A model generated the notes under the pieces. That model did no database searches, was not told the origin of the DNA, and worked only from the letters and a program-made list of their open reading frames with translations. DNA of 64,000 bases, taken from the NCBI GenBank assembly GCA_949285025.1, contig CASDXG010000020.1, positions 22,541-86,540 on the forward strand. The letters run 5' to 3'. The stretch is from an uncultured Bacteroides sp. (GTDB lineage: Bacteria; Bacteroidota; Bacteroidia; Bacteroidales; Bacteroidaceae). Both the position numbers and the translations under genes were made by a program. This document shows, piece after piece, positions 50,147-57,875 of this stretch (position 1 is its first letter; every line of letters begins with the position of its first letter).

Positions 50147-52783
50147 ATGAGAACAAAGAATTTGTCCTTCCCGGCAATACTACTGCTTTTATCGTGCCTC
50201 ATATCGGCTTGTCAAAAACAAACGCACTTCTTAAAAGAGGCCCAATACCGGCAAAGAGTGGAAAAAGACTTCGGCGAGAAGAAAAAGATACTGAACAAAG
50301 GTGACTTATTCCGCATTTTTGAAACCCCGATGAGTTTAGAAGAGCGAGAAGCCATGACTTTTCTTTATGCCTATATGACTACAGGTGACATCAGCGATTA
50401 TTCCGGTGATTTTTATCTAAAGAACATACGTTCGTCATTGAACACACGCAAAGAGTCATCATGGGGAAAACAAATTCCTGATATCGTTTTCCGACATTTC
50501 GTATTACCCGTCCGTGTAAATAATGAAAATTTAGACGAATCACGCATGGTATTTCACAAGGAATTATGGGAACGTGTCAAAAACTTGTCCATGTATGATG
50601 CTGTATTGGAAGTAAACCATTGGTGTCATGAAAAAGCCGTCTACACGCCATCCGACAGTCGAACAAGTTCTCCTCTATCAACTGTCAGAACGGCCTACGG
50701 ACGATGCGGAGAAGAATCAACATTCCTCGTTGCAGCCTTACGCTCTGTCGGTATCCCGGCCCGTCAGGTTTATACGCCACGATGGGCACATACAGACGAT
50801 AATCATGCATGGGTTGAAGCATGGGTTGACGGGAAATGGTACTTCCTTGGCGCCTGCGAACCGGAACCAGTTCTGAATTTAGGTTGGTTTAACGCCCCTG
50901 CAAGTCGAGGCATGCTGATGCATACAAAAGTATTCGGTGCATACAGCGGCCCGGAAGAAATCATGAAACAGACAGCGAATTACACAGAAATAAATGTCAT
51001 AGATAACTATGCACAACATGCTACCGTCAACATTACGGTAACAGACTCTGAAAATCGTCCTGTCCCTGCGGCCGACATTGAATATAAAATCTATAACTAC
51101 GCAGAATTCTTTACCGTTGCACATAAAAAAACCGATGAGCAAGGACGCTCTTCTTTGTCTGCCGGACTGGGAGACATGCTTGTTTATGCTTCAGCAAACG
51201 GAAAATTCGGTTTCAAAAAAATATCTTTCGGAAAAGAACAGGACGTCACAGTTGTACTCGACAAAACAGAAAACCAGGAAATGAACATTCCGCTTGATAT
51301 CGTTCCTCCCGCAGAAAATGTAAGTCTTCCAGATGTAAGCGATGCCCAACGCGCCGAAAACACCCGCCGCATGAACACGGAAGACTCCATTCGGAATGCA
51401 TACACAAGCACATTTCCCTCTTCGGAAGCTGCAACATCTTTTGCAAAAGAGAACCGATTAGATGAAAAACGAACCGCCGGTTTTATCCTTGCCTCAAGAG
51501 GTAATTATCAGGAAATTATGAAATTTTTGAAACAGGCTTCTGAAAACGGCAAAGGAAAACGTGCACTTGATTTGCTAAGTACCATATCAAGTAAAGACCT
51601 CAGAGATACTCCCTGCGCAATACTTAACGACCATTTATATAACACAGACGAACAGGCCGAACGAAACACCGTGTTGTCTCCCCGCATCTCATATGAATTA
51701 CTGTCTCCATACCGCTCGTTCTTACAGAAAAATATTCCGGCGGCTTTATCTGAACAGTTCAAGAAAGATCCACAGACATTGGCCAGATGGTGTCAGGACA
51801 GCATCACCATACGCGATGATTTGAACACCATTTATACAATCGATTCACCTATCGGCGTATGGAAGAGCCGGGTAACAGATTCAAACTCACGCGAGGTATT
51901 TTTTATTGCAGCAGCACGAAGTCTGGGAATACCTGCCTGGAAAGACGCAGTAACGGGAAATTTATATTATAAACAAGGAGACAAGAATATTCACGTAGAC
52001 TTTACAGCACAAACAACCGACAAGACAAGCACCGGCATACTAAAAGCCAATTACAAACCAATACCCCGACTGACAGATCCCAAATATTACACTCATTTCA
52101 CCATTTCTAAATATGAAAATGGAAAGTTCAAACTACTGACATACGGAGACAATACGACATGGAAATCTCTTCTTGCTGAAGGGACCCGCATTGAGGCTGG
52201 ATATTACGCACTTGTTACCGGCAGCCGCATGGCAAATGGAAGCGTATTGAGTAATATTTCATTCTTCACGATTAGCGAAGGGAAAACAACAACCATCGAC
52301 CTTGTCATGAGAGATAACAGCGAGGATATACGCATCATTGGCAATTTCAATTCGGAATCGGAATATTCTGACCCGCAAAGCGGCGACAAAAAAACGATTC
52401 TATCCACTACCGGACGCGGTTATTTTATCGTAGGTATCTTAGGTGTTGGACAGGAACCTACCAATCATGCGTTAAAAGACATTGAAATAAAAAAAGATGA
52501 ATTCGAAAAATGGGGAAGAAAGATCGTACTCCTGTTTACAGATGAGGAATCTTATAAAAAATTTGATAAAGACGATTTTCCCAATCTTCCTTCCACAATC
52601 TGCTTTGGCATTGATACAAACGGAAATATACGCAAGCAGATAGCCGAAGCCATGAAATTGAAAAACAACGGGCACCTGCCAATATTCATCATCGGAGATA
52701 CATTCAACCGAGTGGTATTCGAATCGGATGGTTACACCATCGGGCTGGGAGAACAATTAATTCATACCATTAAAGGACTGTAA
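50147..52783 (+). CDS. Transglutaminase-like lipoprotein, two domains
   Basis: The 878-residue protein starts with a lipobox signal (AILLLLSCLISAC). A transglutaminase core follows with the Cys in YGRCGEESTFLVAALRS, the His in DDNHAWVEAWVDGKWYFLGAC, and the Asp expected after it. The order fits cysteine-protease-like transglutaminases. A carnitine-dependent-like beta domain (VNITVTDSENRPVPAADIEYKIY) resembles the carboxypeptidase regulatory fold. Later, FFIAAARSLGIPAWKD mirrors the helix after the catalytic Cys but lacks the Cys itself, so a second, inactive transglutaminase-like domain is likely. The C-terminus (~750-878) has a thioredoxin-like look. It overlaps the convergent cutC gene by 14 bases. 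The role is probably cell-surface protein or glycan processing, unproven. Confidence 0.75.
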   Translation: MRTKNLSFPAILLLLSCLISACQKQTHFLKEAQYRQRVEKDFGEKKKILNKGDLFRIFETPMSLEEREAMTFLYAYMTTGDISDYSGDFYLKNIRSSLNTRKESSWGKQIPDIVFRHFVLPVRVNNENLDESRMVFHKELWERVKNLSMYDAVLEVNHWCHEKAVYTPSDSRTSSPLSTVRTAYGRCGEESTFLVAALRSVGIPARQVYTPRWAHTDDNHAWVEAWVDGKWYFLGACEPEPVLNLGWFNAPASRGMLMHTKVFGAYSGPEEIMKQTANYTEINVIDNYAQHATVNITVTDSENRPVPAADIEYKIYNYAEFFTVAHKKTDEQGRSSLSAGLGDMLVYASANGKFGFKKISFGKEQDVTVVLDKTENQEMNIPLDIVPPAENVSLPDVSDAQRAENTRRMNTEDSIRNAYTSTFPSSEAATSFAKENRLDEKRTAGFILASRGNYQEIMKFLKQASENGKGKRALDLLSTISSKDLRDTPCAILNDHLYNTDEQAERNTVLSPRISYELLSPYRSFLQKNIPAALSEQFKKDPQTLARWCQDSITIRDDLNTIYTIDSPIGVWKSRVTDSNSREVFFIAAARSLGIPAWKDAVTGNLYYKQGDKNIHVDFTAQTTDKTSTGILKANYKPIPRLTDPKYYTHFTISKYENGKFKLLTYGDNTTWKSLLAEGTRIEAGYYALVTGSRMANGSVLSNISFFTISEGKTTTIDLVMRDNSEDIRIIGNFNSESEYSDPQSGDKKTILSTTGRGYFIVGILGVGQEPTNHALKDIEIKKDEFEKWGRKIVLLFTDEESYKKFDKDDFPNLPSTICFGIDTNGNIRKQIAEAMKLKNNGHLPIFIIGDTFNRVVFESDGYTIGLGEQLIHTIKGL

Positions 52784-53513
52784 GAGCCTCTATCGTACGC
52801 CGAACACGCTCTGAGGTCGTAACCGGGTGAACGTATTCATCCATATCATTCCCCCCCATCGACAAAGCCGGATTACGCAAAATCATCCGGCTTTGTTTAT
52901 TTTCACGTGCGGAAAAATGAAATTCCCTTGCAGCAGTCACTTCAGCCAATTCTGCTATATTCGTTTCGTTTATACCACATCCGGGCATAATAATAATCCT
53001 CTCACCCGCACACTTCACAAGTTCACTCAGCAGTTTCCGCCCCGCAAAAGCCGTAATCTGCTGACCGGACGTCAGAATCCTGTCTACACCTAAGGCAATC
53101 AGTTCTTCCATCACTGCAAAAGGTTCCTTAACATAATCAAAAGCACGATGAAACGTAACCGCCATTCCTTCTGAAGCTTTCATCAAACGTTGCATAGCAG
53201 ACATATCCAATTCGCCATCCGGTGTGAGACATCCGAAAACAACTCCATCCGCTCCTATCTGTCTTACCATCCGGATATCTTCCTCCATGATATCCAACTC
53301 TCTTGGAGAATATAAAAAATCACCACCACGCGGACGGATAATTACATGCAAACGAATATCCACCAAATTTCGGGCCATTCGTATTTCCCCGTATGAAGGT
53401 GTAGTCCCTCCTTCCGGCATTGACGCACATAATTCTACACGATGCGCCCCACCCTCCTGAGCCGCAATACAACTTTCAGCCGAATTGGCACAAACTTCAA
53501 ACGTATAACTCAC
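52770..53513 (-). CDS. cutC: CutC family protein (copper homeostasis protein)
   Basis: A TIM-barrel protein of 247 residues with the family signature FEVCANSAESCIAAQEGGAHRVELC near the start, then GGTTPSYGEI, MIRPRGGDF-like (VIIRPRGGDFLYS), DGVVFGCLTPDGELD, VTFHRAFDYVKEP and IIIMPGCGINETN. The GTG at 53513 was chosen because a clean GGAGG lies 8 nt upstream; the frame can be opened five codons earlier at a TTG. Copper binding was proposed from old genetics but is not obvious from sequence; the enzyme activity is unknown. It is the last core gene before the phage element. Confidence 0.85.
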   Translation of the reverse strand: MSYTFEVCANSAESCIAAQEGGAHRVELCASMPEGGTTPSYGEIRMARNLVDIRLHVIIRPRGGDFLYSPRELDIMEEDIRMVRQIGADGVVFGCLTPDGELDMSAMQRLMKASEGMAVTFHRAFDYVKEPFAVMEELIALGVDRILTSGQQITAFAGRKLLSELVKCAGERIIIMPGCGINETNIAELAEVTAAREFHFSARENKQSRMILRNPALSMGGNDMDEYVHPVTTSERVRRTIEALTVL

Positions 53514-53670
53514 AACTTTTCCTCCCAAAATAAGTTATTATTATTCGGATGTCTCAAACATCTCCACGTAAAAAAACGGACGATTAGAAAGGACAATACA
53601 GCTCTCTAAGAACAAAAGCCCGATAAACAAAAAAAACAAACGGATATTCTTTCTTTCAAGAACTGAACTT
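53514..53670. other. Gap between cutC and the attachment site
   Basis: Contains no convincing gene. A minus-strand frame reads LFFLFIGLLFLESC near 53590-53640 and looks lipoprotein-like, but it has no ATG start of its own and its upstream part runs through the terminator and the tRNA fragment, so I do not call it. Confidence 0.4.
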
Positions 53671-53673
53671 TTT

Positions 53674-53709
53674 ACAAAAAAATCGGCATCATTTAAAATA
53701 ATGCCGATA
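53674..53709 (-). terminator. Terminator of the original tRNA gene at the phage insertion site
   Basis: On the minus strand TATCGGCAT and ATGCCGAT form an 8-bp stem around an AT-rich loop (arms 53701-53709 and 53682-53689), followed by TTTTTTT (53675-53681 complement). It lies about 8 nt after the tRNA 3'-end fragment, in the right place for the terminator of that tRNA gene. Confidence 0.75.
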
Positions 53710-53717
53710 AACTTTTG

Positions 53718-53737
53718 TACACCCGTGGGGAGTCGAA
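53718..53737 (-). other. Putative attachment site: tRNA 3'-end fragment at the left edge of the phage
   Basis: Read on the minus strand: a T loop TTCGACT (53737-53731), the 3' half of a T stem CCCCA, an acceptor half CGGGTGT and a discriminator A (53718). The bases before it do not complete the T stem (no TGGGG), so it is a fragment, and no CCA is encoded, as in the tRNA-His genes here. A terminator follows directly. Tyrosine integrases often insert at tRNA 3' ends and leave such a partial copy at one side. The whole tRNA is expected, on the minus strand, at the right border outside the window. The amino acid is not known; an Arg-type acceptor end is one option. Confidence 0.65.
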
Positions 53738-53846
53738 TGTCCATTGCATTTAAATTTAAAATATTGTAAATCATTAAAAGTAAAGTCATTTATCTGCATT
53801 TATATTTTATCGTATTACATATAATTCTATTAAAGGGAACCTATTT

Positions 53847-53874
53847 TAGTCCCTCTTTATCATAATAGGGACTA
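53847..53874. repeat. Inverted repeat at the integrase gene end
   Basis: TAGTCCCT (53847-53854) and AGGGACTA (53867-53874) form an 8-bp stem with a 12-nt loop; the second arm covers the integrase stop codon (TAG on the minus strand). TTTTTT follows on the plus strand only, the wrong direction for ending the integrase transcript. It could be a weak terminator or a site bound by the integrase or a directionality factor. Confidence 0.5.
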
Positions 53875-55134
53875 TTTTTTATTGAACAATTTCATAGCTT
53901 CTTTTTTTGTCGAATCGGCGATATCGATATAAGGTTTCATAGTCTTATAATCATTATGTCCAGTCCATTTCATTATAATTTCAGGAGTAATTCCTAACAT
54001 CAAAGCATTACATATAAATGTACGTCTACCTGAATGAGTTCCTAATAACTCGTATTTAGGATGAACTTCGTCTATCCTTTCATTACCTTTGTAGTAAGTT
54101 ATTGTTATAGGAGTATTAATTTTACAGACTTTCCCCATCTCTTTTAAATACACGTTCATTTTCTGATTAGAGATAACGGGGAATACCGTATTATGCGGAA
54201 AGTTAAAATCCTTGTACTTGTCTAAAAGGTTTTTAGTATAATCATTCAATTCTATTTCTACTGTGTCATTCGTTTTAATGGTTGTAACTTGAATACTATT
54301 ATGTGTAACATCAGACCATTTTAGATTTGAAACATCTGAATATCGAAGAGAAGTGAAACAACAAAAGCAAAACACGTCTCGAACCTTTTCAAGATATATT
54401 TTATTTTTAGGGAAAGTATATTTATATACTGTCATAAGCTCTTCCCATTCAAGGAAGACAACTTTTTTTTCTGCCTTTTTAAATTTAGGCTTAAATAACT
54501 CGAAATCTTTAACGTTATTATATCCTTTATTTGTAGCCCATTTTAAAAACCATTTTAAAAATTTCAAAGACAATTCTATTGAACTATTTCGCAGATTAGC
54601 TTTATTAATAAGGTAAAATACAAATTGGCGCAATCCTTCTTCGTTCAAGTTGTCAAAGTTTAAAAGGTCGTTATAATTAATTAAATGATTTTTAAGTGTA
54701 TAAAATTTCTTATAGGTAGAGTCCATCCACGAATTTTTAGAACCAATTTCTTTTACAAAATCATCGAATATTTGATAAAAAGTTTTTTCTACTTGTTTTT
54801 TCGGTTCGATTCCTCTGACCTCTTTTAAAAAATCTTCTTTAAATTGTTGCTTGTTTGGATTTATGTTTTCTCTGTCGTATTGATAGAATAATTTTTCTGC
54901 CGCAGTCTCATATCTTCCTATTTCTCTATTGATAACGGATGCCGATATTTTCTTTTCTCCGTGTGTGGTGTTATTCCGACATCTTTGAGTATCGGTGCTC
55001 CATTTAGACAAATCCACGCGATAGCCTAAATTAAAAGCTACAATATTTTTCCCCCACCTCACACGAAAGCGAAGTTTCCCATCTTGGCAATTCTTCTCCT
55101 TGTCAATAAAAAATATGTGATACCATTTAAGCAC
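53872..55134 (-). CDS. int: Tyrosine recombinase (phage integrase)
   Basis: The 420-residue integrase recombines the phage and host attachment sites. It begins at a GTG that overlaps the stop of the upstream gene. The N-terminal ~100 residues form the arm-type DNA-binding domain common in Bacteroidetes integrases (KLRFRVRWGKNIVAFNLGYRVD), followed by a SAM-like core-binding domain (~115-215). The catalytic residues of the family are all visible: Arg264 (SLRYSDV), Lys287 (TIKTND), His367 and Arg370 (THSGRR), His393 (TGHNDYKTM) and the nucleophile Tyr402 (KPYID). It is the last gene of the leftward operon and lies next to the putative attachment site. Confidence 0.93.
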   Translation of the reverse strand: MLKWYHIFFIDKEKNCQDGKLRFRVRWGKNIVAFNLGYRVDLSKWSTDTQRCRNNTTHGEKKISASVINREIGRYETAAEKLFYQYDRENINPNKQQFKEDFLKEVRGIEPKKQVEKTFYQIFDDFVKEIGSKNSWMDSTYKKFYTLKNHLINYNDLLNFDNLNEEGLRQFVFYLINKANLRNSSIELSLKFLKWFLKWATNKGYNNVKDFELFKPKFKKAEKKVVFLEWEELMTVYKYTFPKNKIYLEKVRDVFCFCCFTSLRYSDVSNLKWSDVTHNSIQVTTIKTNDTVEIELNDYTKNLLDKYKDFNFPHNTVFPVISNQKMNVYLKEMGKVCKINTPITITYYKGNERIDEVHPKYELLGTHSGRRTFICNALMLGITPEIIMKWTGHNDYKTMKPYIDIADSTKKEAMKLFNKK

Positions 55135-55384
55135 TGAACATTCCCCCTCTTCCTAGTAAAATCCAATTCGGAGATATATTAAAATCTCTAACAAGGTATA
55201 CAATCCATTCAGGTTTAAGTACGCTCTTTCCAGGGTTATGTTTTACAGTGATTATGTTCCACCTATTGATATCGTACTGTCTTGTGAATGTTTGCAAGCC
55301 TCTTATCTTCTTTTGAGCTTTGAGCATGTCTATAGCCTCAAAGAAGCGGTTGGTAATGGCTATGCCTTCTTTGGATATGTTCAT
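55127..55384 (-). CDS. Small HTH-like phage protein
   Basis: The ATG at 55384 overlaps the previous stop as ATGA, so this start is preferred to a frame opening at 55432. The 85-residue product has ITNRFFEAIDMLKAQKKIRGLQTFTRQYDINRWNI and ends in FNISPNWILLGRGGMFSA. That last segment (N-P/S-x-W-I/L-L-x-G-x-G-x-MF) is the usual close of the N-terminal helix-turn-helix domain of phage C1/CI-type repressors. It may be a DNA-binding co-regulator or an excisionase-like partner of the integrase, whose GTG overlaps its stop. Its role is inferred from position. Confidence 0.7.
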   Translation of the reverse strand: MNISKEGIAITNRFFEAIDMLKAQKKIRGLQTFTRQYDINRWNIITVKHNPGKSVLKPEWIVYLVRDFNISPNWILLGRGGMFSA

Positions 55385-56181
55385 TTGTAGTGTTCTCCTA
55401 TTCTTTTGCCGGTTACTGCACCGTTTTGCCAAGTGGAGTTGCCTATGTCAACGACAAGGCATCCTTTGATTTGAAGTCCGTTATTCGTTGCTTGTTCAAA
55501 GTAAGACTTTGCTAAGTAGTCAAAGTTAGGCTCATCTATTGGTCGAACGCCTATTACTAAGAATCCCGCATCTGTTATTGTTGCCTTGTATATTCCTGAT
55601 GAAATATCCATTATAGATTTACAGAACTCATGTCCGTTTTCTTTTAGAGACGATATCGCCTGTTCTTCTTCCTCGTTTATCATTTCCTGAATTTGCTTGT
55701 TACAGAAAATCATTATTAAGCGATATTGCGTATATAAGGCGATCTCATATGGATGTTTTATGTAATCGTATTCATAGTCGTTTGCATATTCATCAATCTC
55801 TCTTTGGTATGAAGCAAGATTAATTTCTTGGCTTTCAAAAAATTGCATAGCCCTCTTATATCTCCGTTTATTTTTCTCTTCTAAAGAACTTCGTTCGTCT
55901 CTGATGTCAATTTTATATAAAGAATCATTGTAGAAGAATAACGATGCCTCTAATTCCGTTTCAAAACCATAAGAAGAAAAAGGGTAATAAAAACAGGTTG
56001 AATCTAATGCCGATGTTTTAATAACTCCAGCATCTGATAGGGAATCAATAATAGAGCAAGCTCTTGATTCGTTCATGCCATATTCAAAGCCAAATGGTAA
56101 ATCTTCCGTGAAATTATCCGGATACTGCTCTGAACATGAGCATATCGTAAATATGGATAGTGCGAGTATTATATATTTCAT
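55381..56181 (-). CDS. Phage lipoprotein of unknown function
   Basis: This 266-residue protein has a short signal (KYIILALSIFTI) and a lipobox-like ICSC with the cysteine at residue 16. The rest is rich in acidic residues and tyrosine (EIDEYANDYEYDYIKHPYE), with a helix EMINEEEEQAISSLKENG. I know no family for it. Lipoproteins made from the repressor operon of a prophage often block other phages at the envelope, so superinfection exclusion is a reasonable guess but is not shown. It is 3 nt downstream of the nuclease gene and overlaps the small HTH-like gene by 4 nt. Confidence 0.7.
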   Translation of the reverse strand: MKYIILALSIFTICSCSEQYPDNFTEDLPFGFEYGMNESRACSIIDSLSDAGVIKTSALDSTCFYYPFSSYGFETELEASLFFYNDSLYKIDIRDERSSLEEKNKRRYKRAMQFFESQEINLASYQREIDEYANDYEYDYIKHPYEIALYTQYRLIMIFCNKQIQEMINEEEEQAISSLKENGHEFCKSIMDISSGIYKATITDAGFLVIGVRPIDEPNFDYLAKSYFEQATNNGLQIKGCLVVDIGNSTWQNGAVTGKRIGEHYK

Positions 56182-56184
56182 AAT

Positions 56185-57318
56185 TTATTTGTTTTTATCT
56201 ACTGATGTTATCGCCAAGTCAAGCCCTTCTTTTAGCCTGTCTGCATATTTGAAAATATCGTCTATGCTTTCTATCTCGATCCATTTGTTGGAGGCGTAGT
56301 TGTCTTTTGGTATGCAGAATTGCTTCTTTCGTTTACCTAAGTACAAGCGACAAATCCACCACCACGTACTTCCGTCAAGATTGATAGTGAAGTAGCTCTT
56401 GTAGTCATTGTACTGGATGCGTTTTGCATCCACATATTGCCTCAGTATGCTCCGGACTATGTTGTATGCGTCTATCTCCTCCTGTGTGGTGACTATGCCC
56501 TTTTCTTTGTCTTGGAATACTATGCCATCAGGAAGTTTCTCTTCCTCAGTCTGTCCCGGTTTGGTGGTGTCACATACATTCCCATCTTTCGATTGTTCGT
56601 CTGTTATATGCTCGTTTTTAATGGCAACATTCAGACGGTCGGCAATGATGTCGTTAATCACGGACGCAATAGACTTCTTTACGATGGGGCGATATTGCTC
56701 TATCAGCTTAGCGTTCGATTTCCAGTCGTTGATGCACCGCACGAAATAGCGCACAAACTCATCTCCGGGGTTTTGGAAATTGCGGTTCAGGAGGTCTTTT
56801 ACCTGAATGGTTATTTGCAATTCTTGTGCAGTACTCAGAATTTCCTGTTCGTTATAATACGACTTGTGGAATTTCTTCAATTGCTCTATGTCCGTGTCCG
56901 TTAGGTCGAGCATATTCACCACGAGGAACGGTTCTTCGTCCATGATGTTCTGCTTTTCCAAATCGGCATAGAAACGGTATTCTATTCCATTGGTCAAAAC
57001 TCCGAATCGTGCATTTGATGCAGCATAGTATTTAGCCAGCTGCGTATTGTGCAGGTCAAGGTTCTGTTTACAGTGCTTGCATTCTATTAATAAGATAGGC
57101 ACGTTCTCTTTCATAATGGCATAATCTATCTTGTCGCTTCGTTTAGTAAGGTCGCAGTCCATTTCCGGTACGACTTCGAACGGGTTGAATACGTCATAAC
57201 CTAACGCCGCAATCATCGGCATGATGAAAGAAGTCTTTGTAGCCTCTTCCGTAGCAATGCTGTCTTTCTGCTTGACTATCTTGTCGGACAACTGCATGAT
57301 TTGGTCTTTGAAATCCAT
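56185..57318 (-). CDS. Solo HsdR N-terminal-type (PD-(D/E)XK) nuclease protein
   Basis: The 377-residue protein carries the nuclease domain seen at the N-terminus of type I restriction HsdR subunits (COG4748-like): SFIMPMIAALGYDVFNPFEVVPE, then the PD-(D/E)XK core KIDYAIMKENVPILLIECK with Asp65, Glu79 and Lys81, then TQLAKYYAASNARFGVLTNG. The helicase/translocase part and the HsdM and HsdS subunits are missing. A C-terminal region (~290-377, DGSTWWWICRLYLGKRKKQFCIP) looks like a separate small beta domain. It is cotranscribed with the repressor, 2 nt after it, so it would be made in the lysogen; it may guard against other phages or plasmids. This is inference. Confidence 0.78.
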   Translation of the reverse strand: MDFKDQIMQLSDKIVKQKDSIATEEATKTSFIMPMIAALGYDVFNPFEVVPEMDCDLTKRSDKIDYAIMKENVPILLIECKHCKQNLDLHNTQLAKYYAASNARFGVLTNGIEYRFYADLEKQNIMDEEPFLVVNMLDLTDTDIEQLKKFHKSYYNEQEILSTAQELQITIQVKDLLNRNFQNPGDEFVRYFVRCINDWKSNAKLIEQYRPIVKKSIASVINDIIADRLNVAIKNEHITDEQSKDGNVCDTTKPGQTEEEKLPDGIVFQDKEKGIVTTQEEIDAYNIVRSILRQYVDAKRIQYNDYKSYFTINLDGSTWWWICRLYLGKRKKQFCIPKDNYASNKWIEIESIDDIFKYADRLKEGLDLAITSVDKNK

Positions 57319-57320
57319 AA

Positions 57321-57737
57321 TTATTTAGTATTTAAACTTTTTATACCTATTGTTGAAATATCCGACCCACTTGCATTTGCACATATTGCAGGTTGTACCA
57401 TTTGGGCAAGAATTTTTTTACGTTCCTCTTCCATTAATTCTATTGTCTTTTGTTGAGAATATATCGTCTTTTCTAACATTACTATTCGATCCTCAATTAC
57501 ATTATTGTCGTTAGAATTTTTATTTTCATTTAAAAACATAGTCTGAGAATTTCCATATAGAAAATCTATATTTATATTAAATCGATATTTTAATATAATC
57601 ATTGTTTGCTTAGTTATGCTCCCTTTTGTCCCAGACTCTATCTGAGAATAGCTACCTTGAGCTAAACCAAGCATTTCAGCAAATTTATCTTGTTTTAGCC
57701 CTAATGCTTTTCTAATCAATTTTAGTCTTGTATTCAT
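57321..57737 (-). CDS. XRE-type phage repressor (CI-like)
   Basis: A repressor with a helix-turn-helix near residues 5-40 (LIRKALGLKQDKFAEMLGLAQGSYSQIESG) followed by a C-terminal coiled coil (EDRIVMLEKTIYSQQKTIELMEEERKKI). The 138 residues have no S24 peptidase domain, so it should not respond to DNA damage by self-cleavage as lambda CI does. It is first in the leftward operon and sits opposite the Cro-like gene at 57853; three operator-like sites lie between them. Confidence 0.85.
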   Translation of the reverse strand: MNTRLKLIRKALGLKQDKFAEMLGLAQGSYSQIESGTKGSITKQTMIILKYRFNINIDFLYGNSQTMFLNENKNSNDNNVIEDRIVMLEKTIYSQQKTIELMEEERKKILAQMVQPAICANASGSDISTIGIKSLNTK

Positions 57738-57756
57738 TATTTAAATTAAATCTAAA

Positions 57757-57814
57757 TACAGAATTTTTATAAAATAATATAGAATTTACTTTGTTATATT
57801 ATAGAATTTCTATA
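57757..57814. promoter_or_regulatory. Three tandem quasi-palindromic operators
   Basis: Three 15-bp sites of form TAYAGAATTTNYWTA: TACAGAATTTTTATA (57757-57771), TATAGAATTTACTTT (57778-57792) and TATAGAATTTCTATA (57800-57814). The last is a perfect odd-centred palindrome. The centres are 21 and 22 bp apart, two turns of DNA, as for repressors that bind neighbouring sites together. Site 3 overlaps the -7 box of the rightward promoter, so repressor bound there should shut the early operon. Confidence 0.72.
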
Positions 57815-57820
57815 TCTTTG
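57790..57820 (+). promoter_or_regulatory. Rightward early promoter of the phage
   Basis: TTTG at 57790-57793, 19 nt, TATCTTTG at 57813-57820: an exact Bacteroidetes promoter. The expected start of transcription is near 57827, 26 nt before the Cro-like gene. It overlaps the two right-hand operators. Confidence 0.82.
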
Positions 57821-57844
57821 CATTACAAAATTAATCAAACGATA

Positions 57845-57875
57845 CAAAGATAATGGAAAATAGCAATAAAACAAA
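57845..57875 (-). promoter_or_regulatory. Leftward promoter of the repressor operon
   Basis: On the minus strand TTTG (complement of 57872-57875), 19 nt and TATCTTTG (complement of 57845-57852) match the consensus exactly. Its -33 box lies inside the first codons of the Cro-like gene. The expected start near 57838 gives a leader of about 100 nt that runs through all three operators, facing the rightward promoter. Confidence 0.7.

Noticed and set aside
53541-53789. A minus-strand frame of 82 codons with a hydrophobic, lipoprotein-like end
   Set aside because: It runs through the tRNA fragment and its terminator; only the last ~35 codons look protein-like and they have no start of their own.
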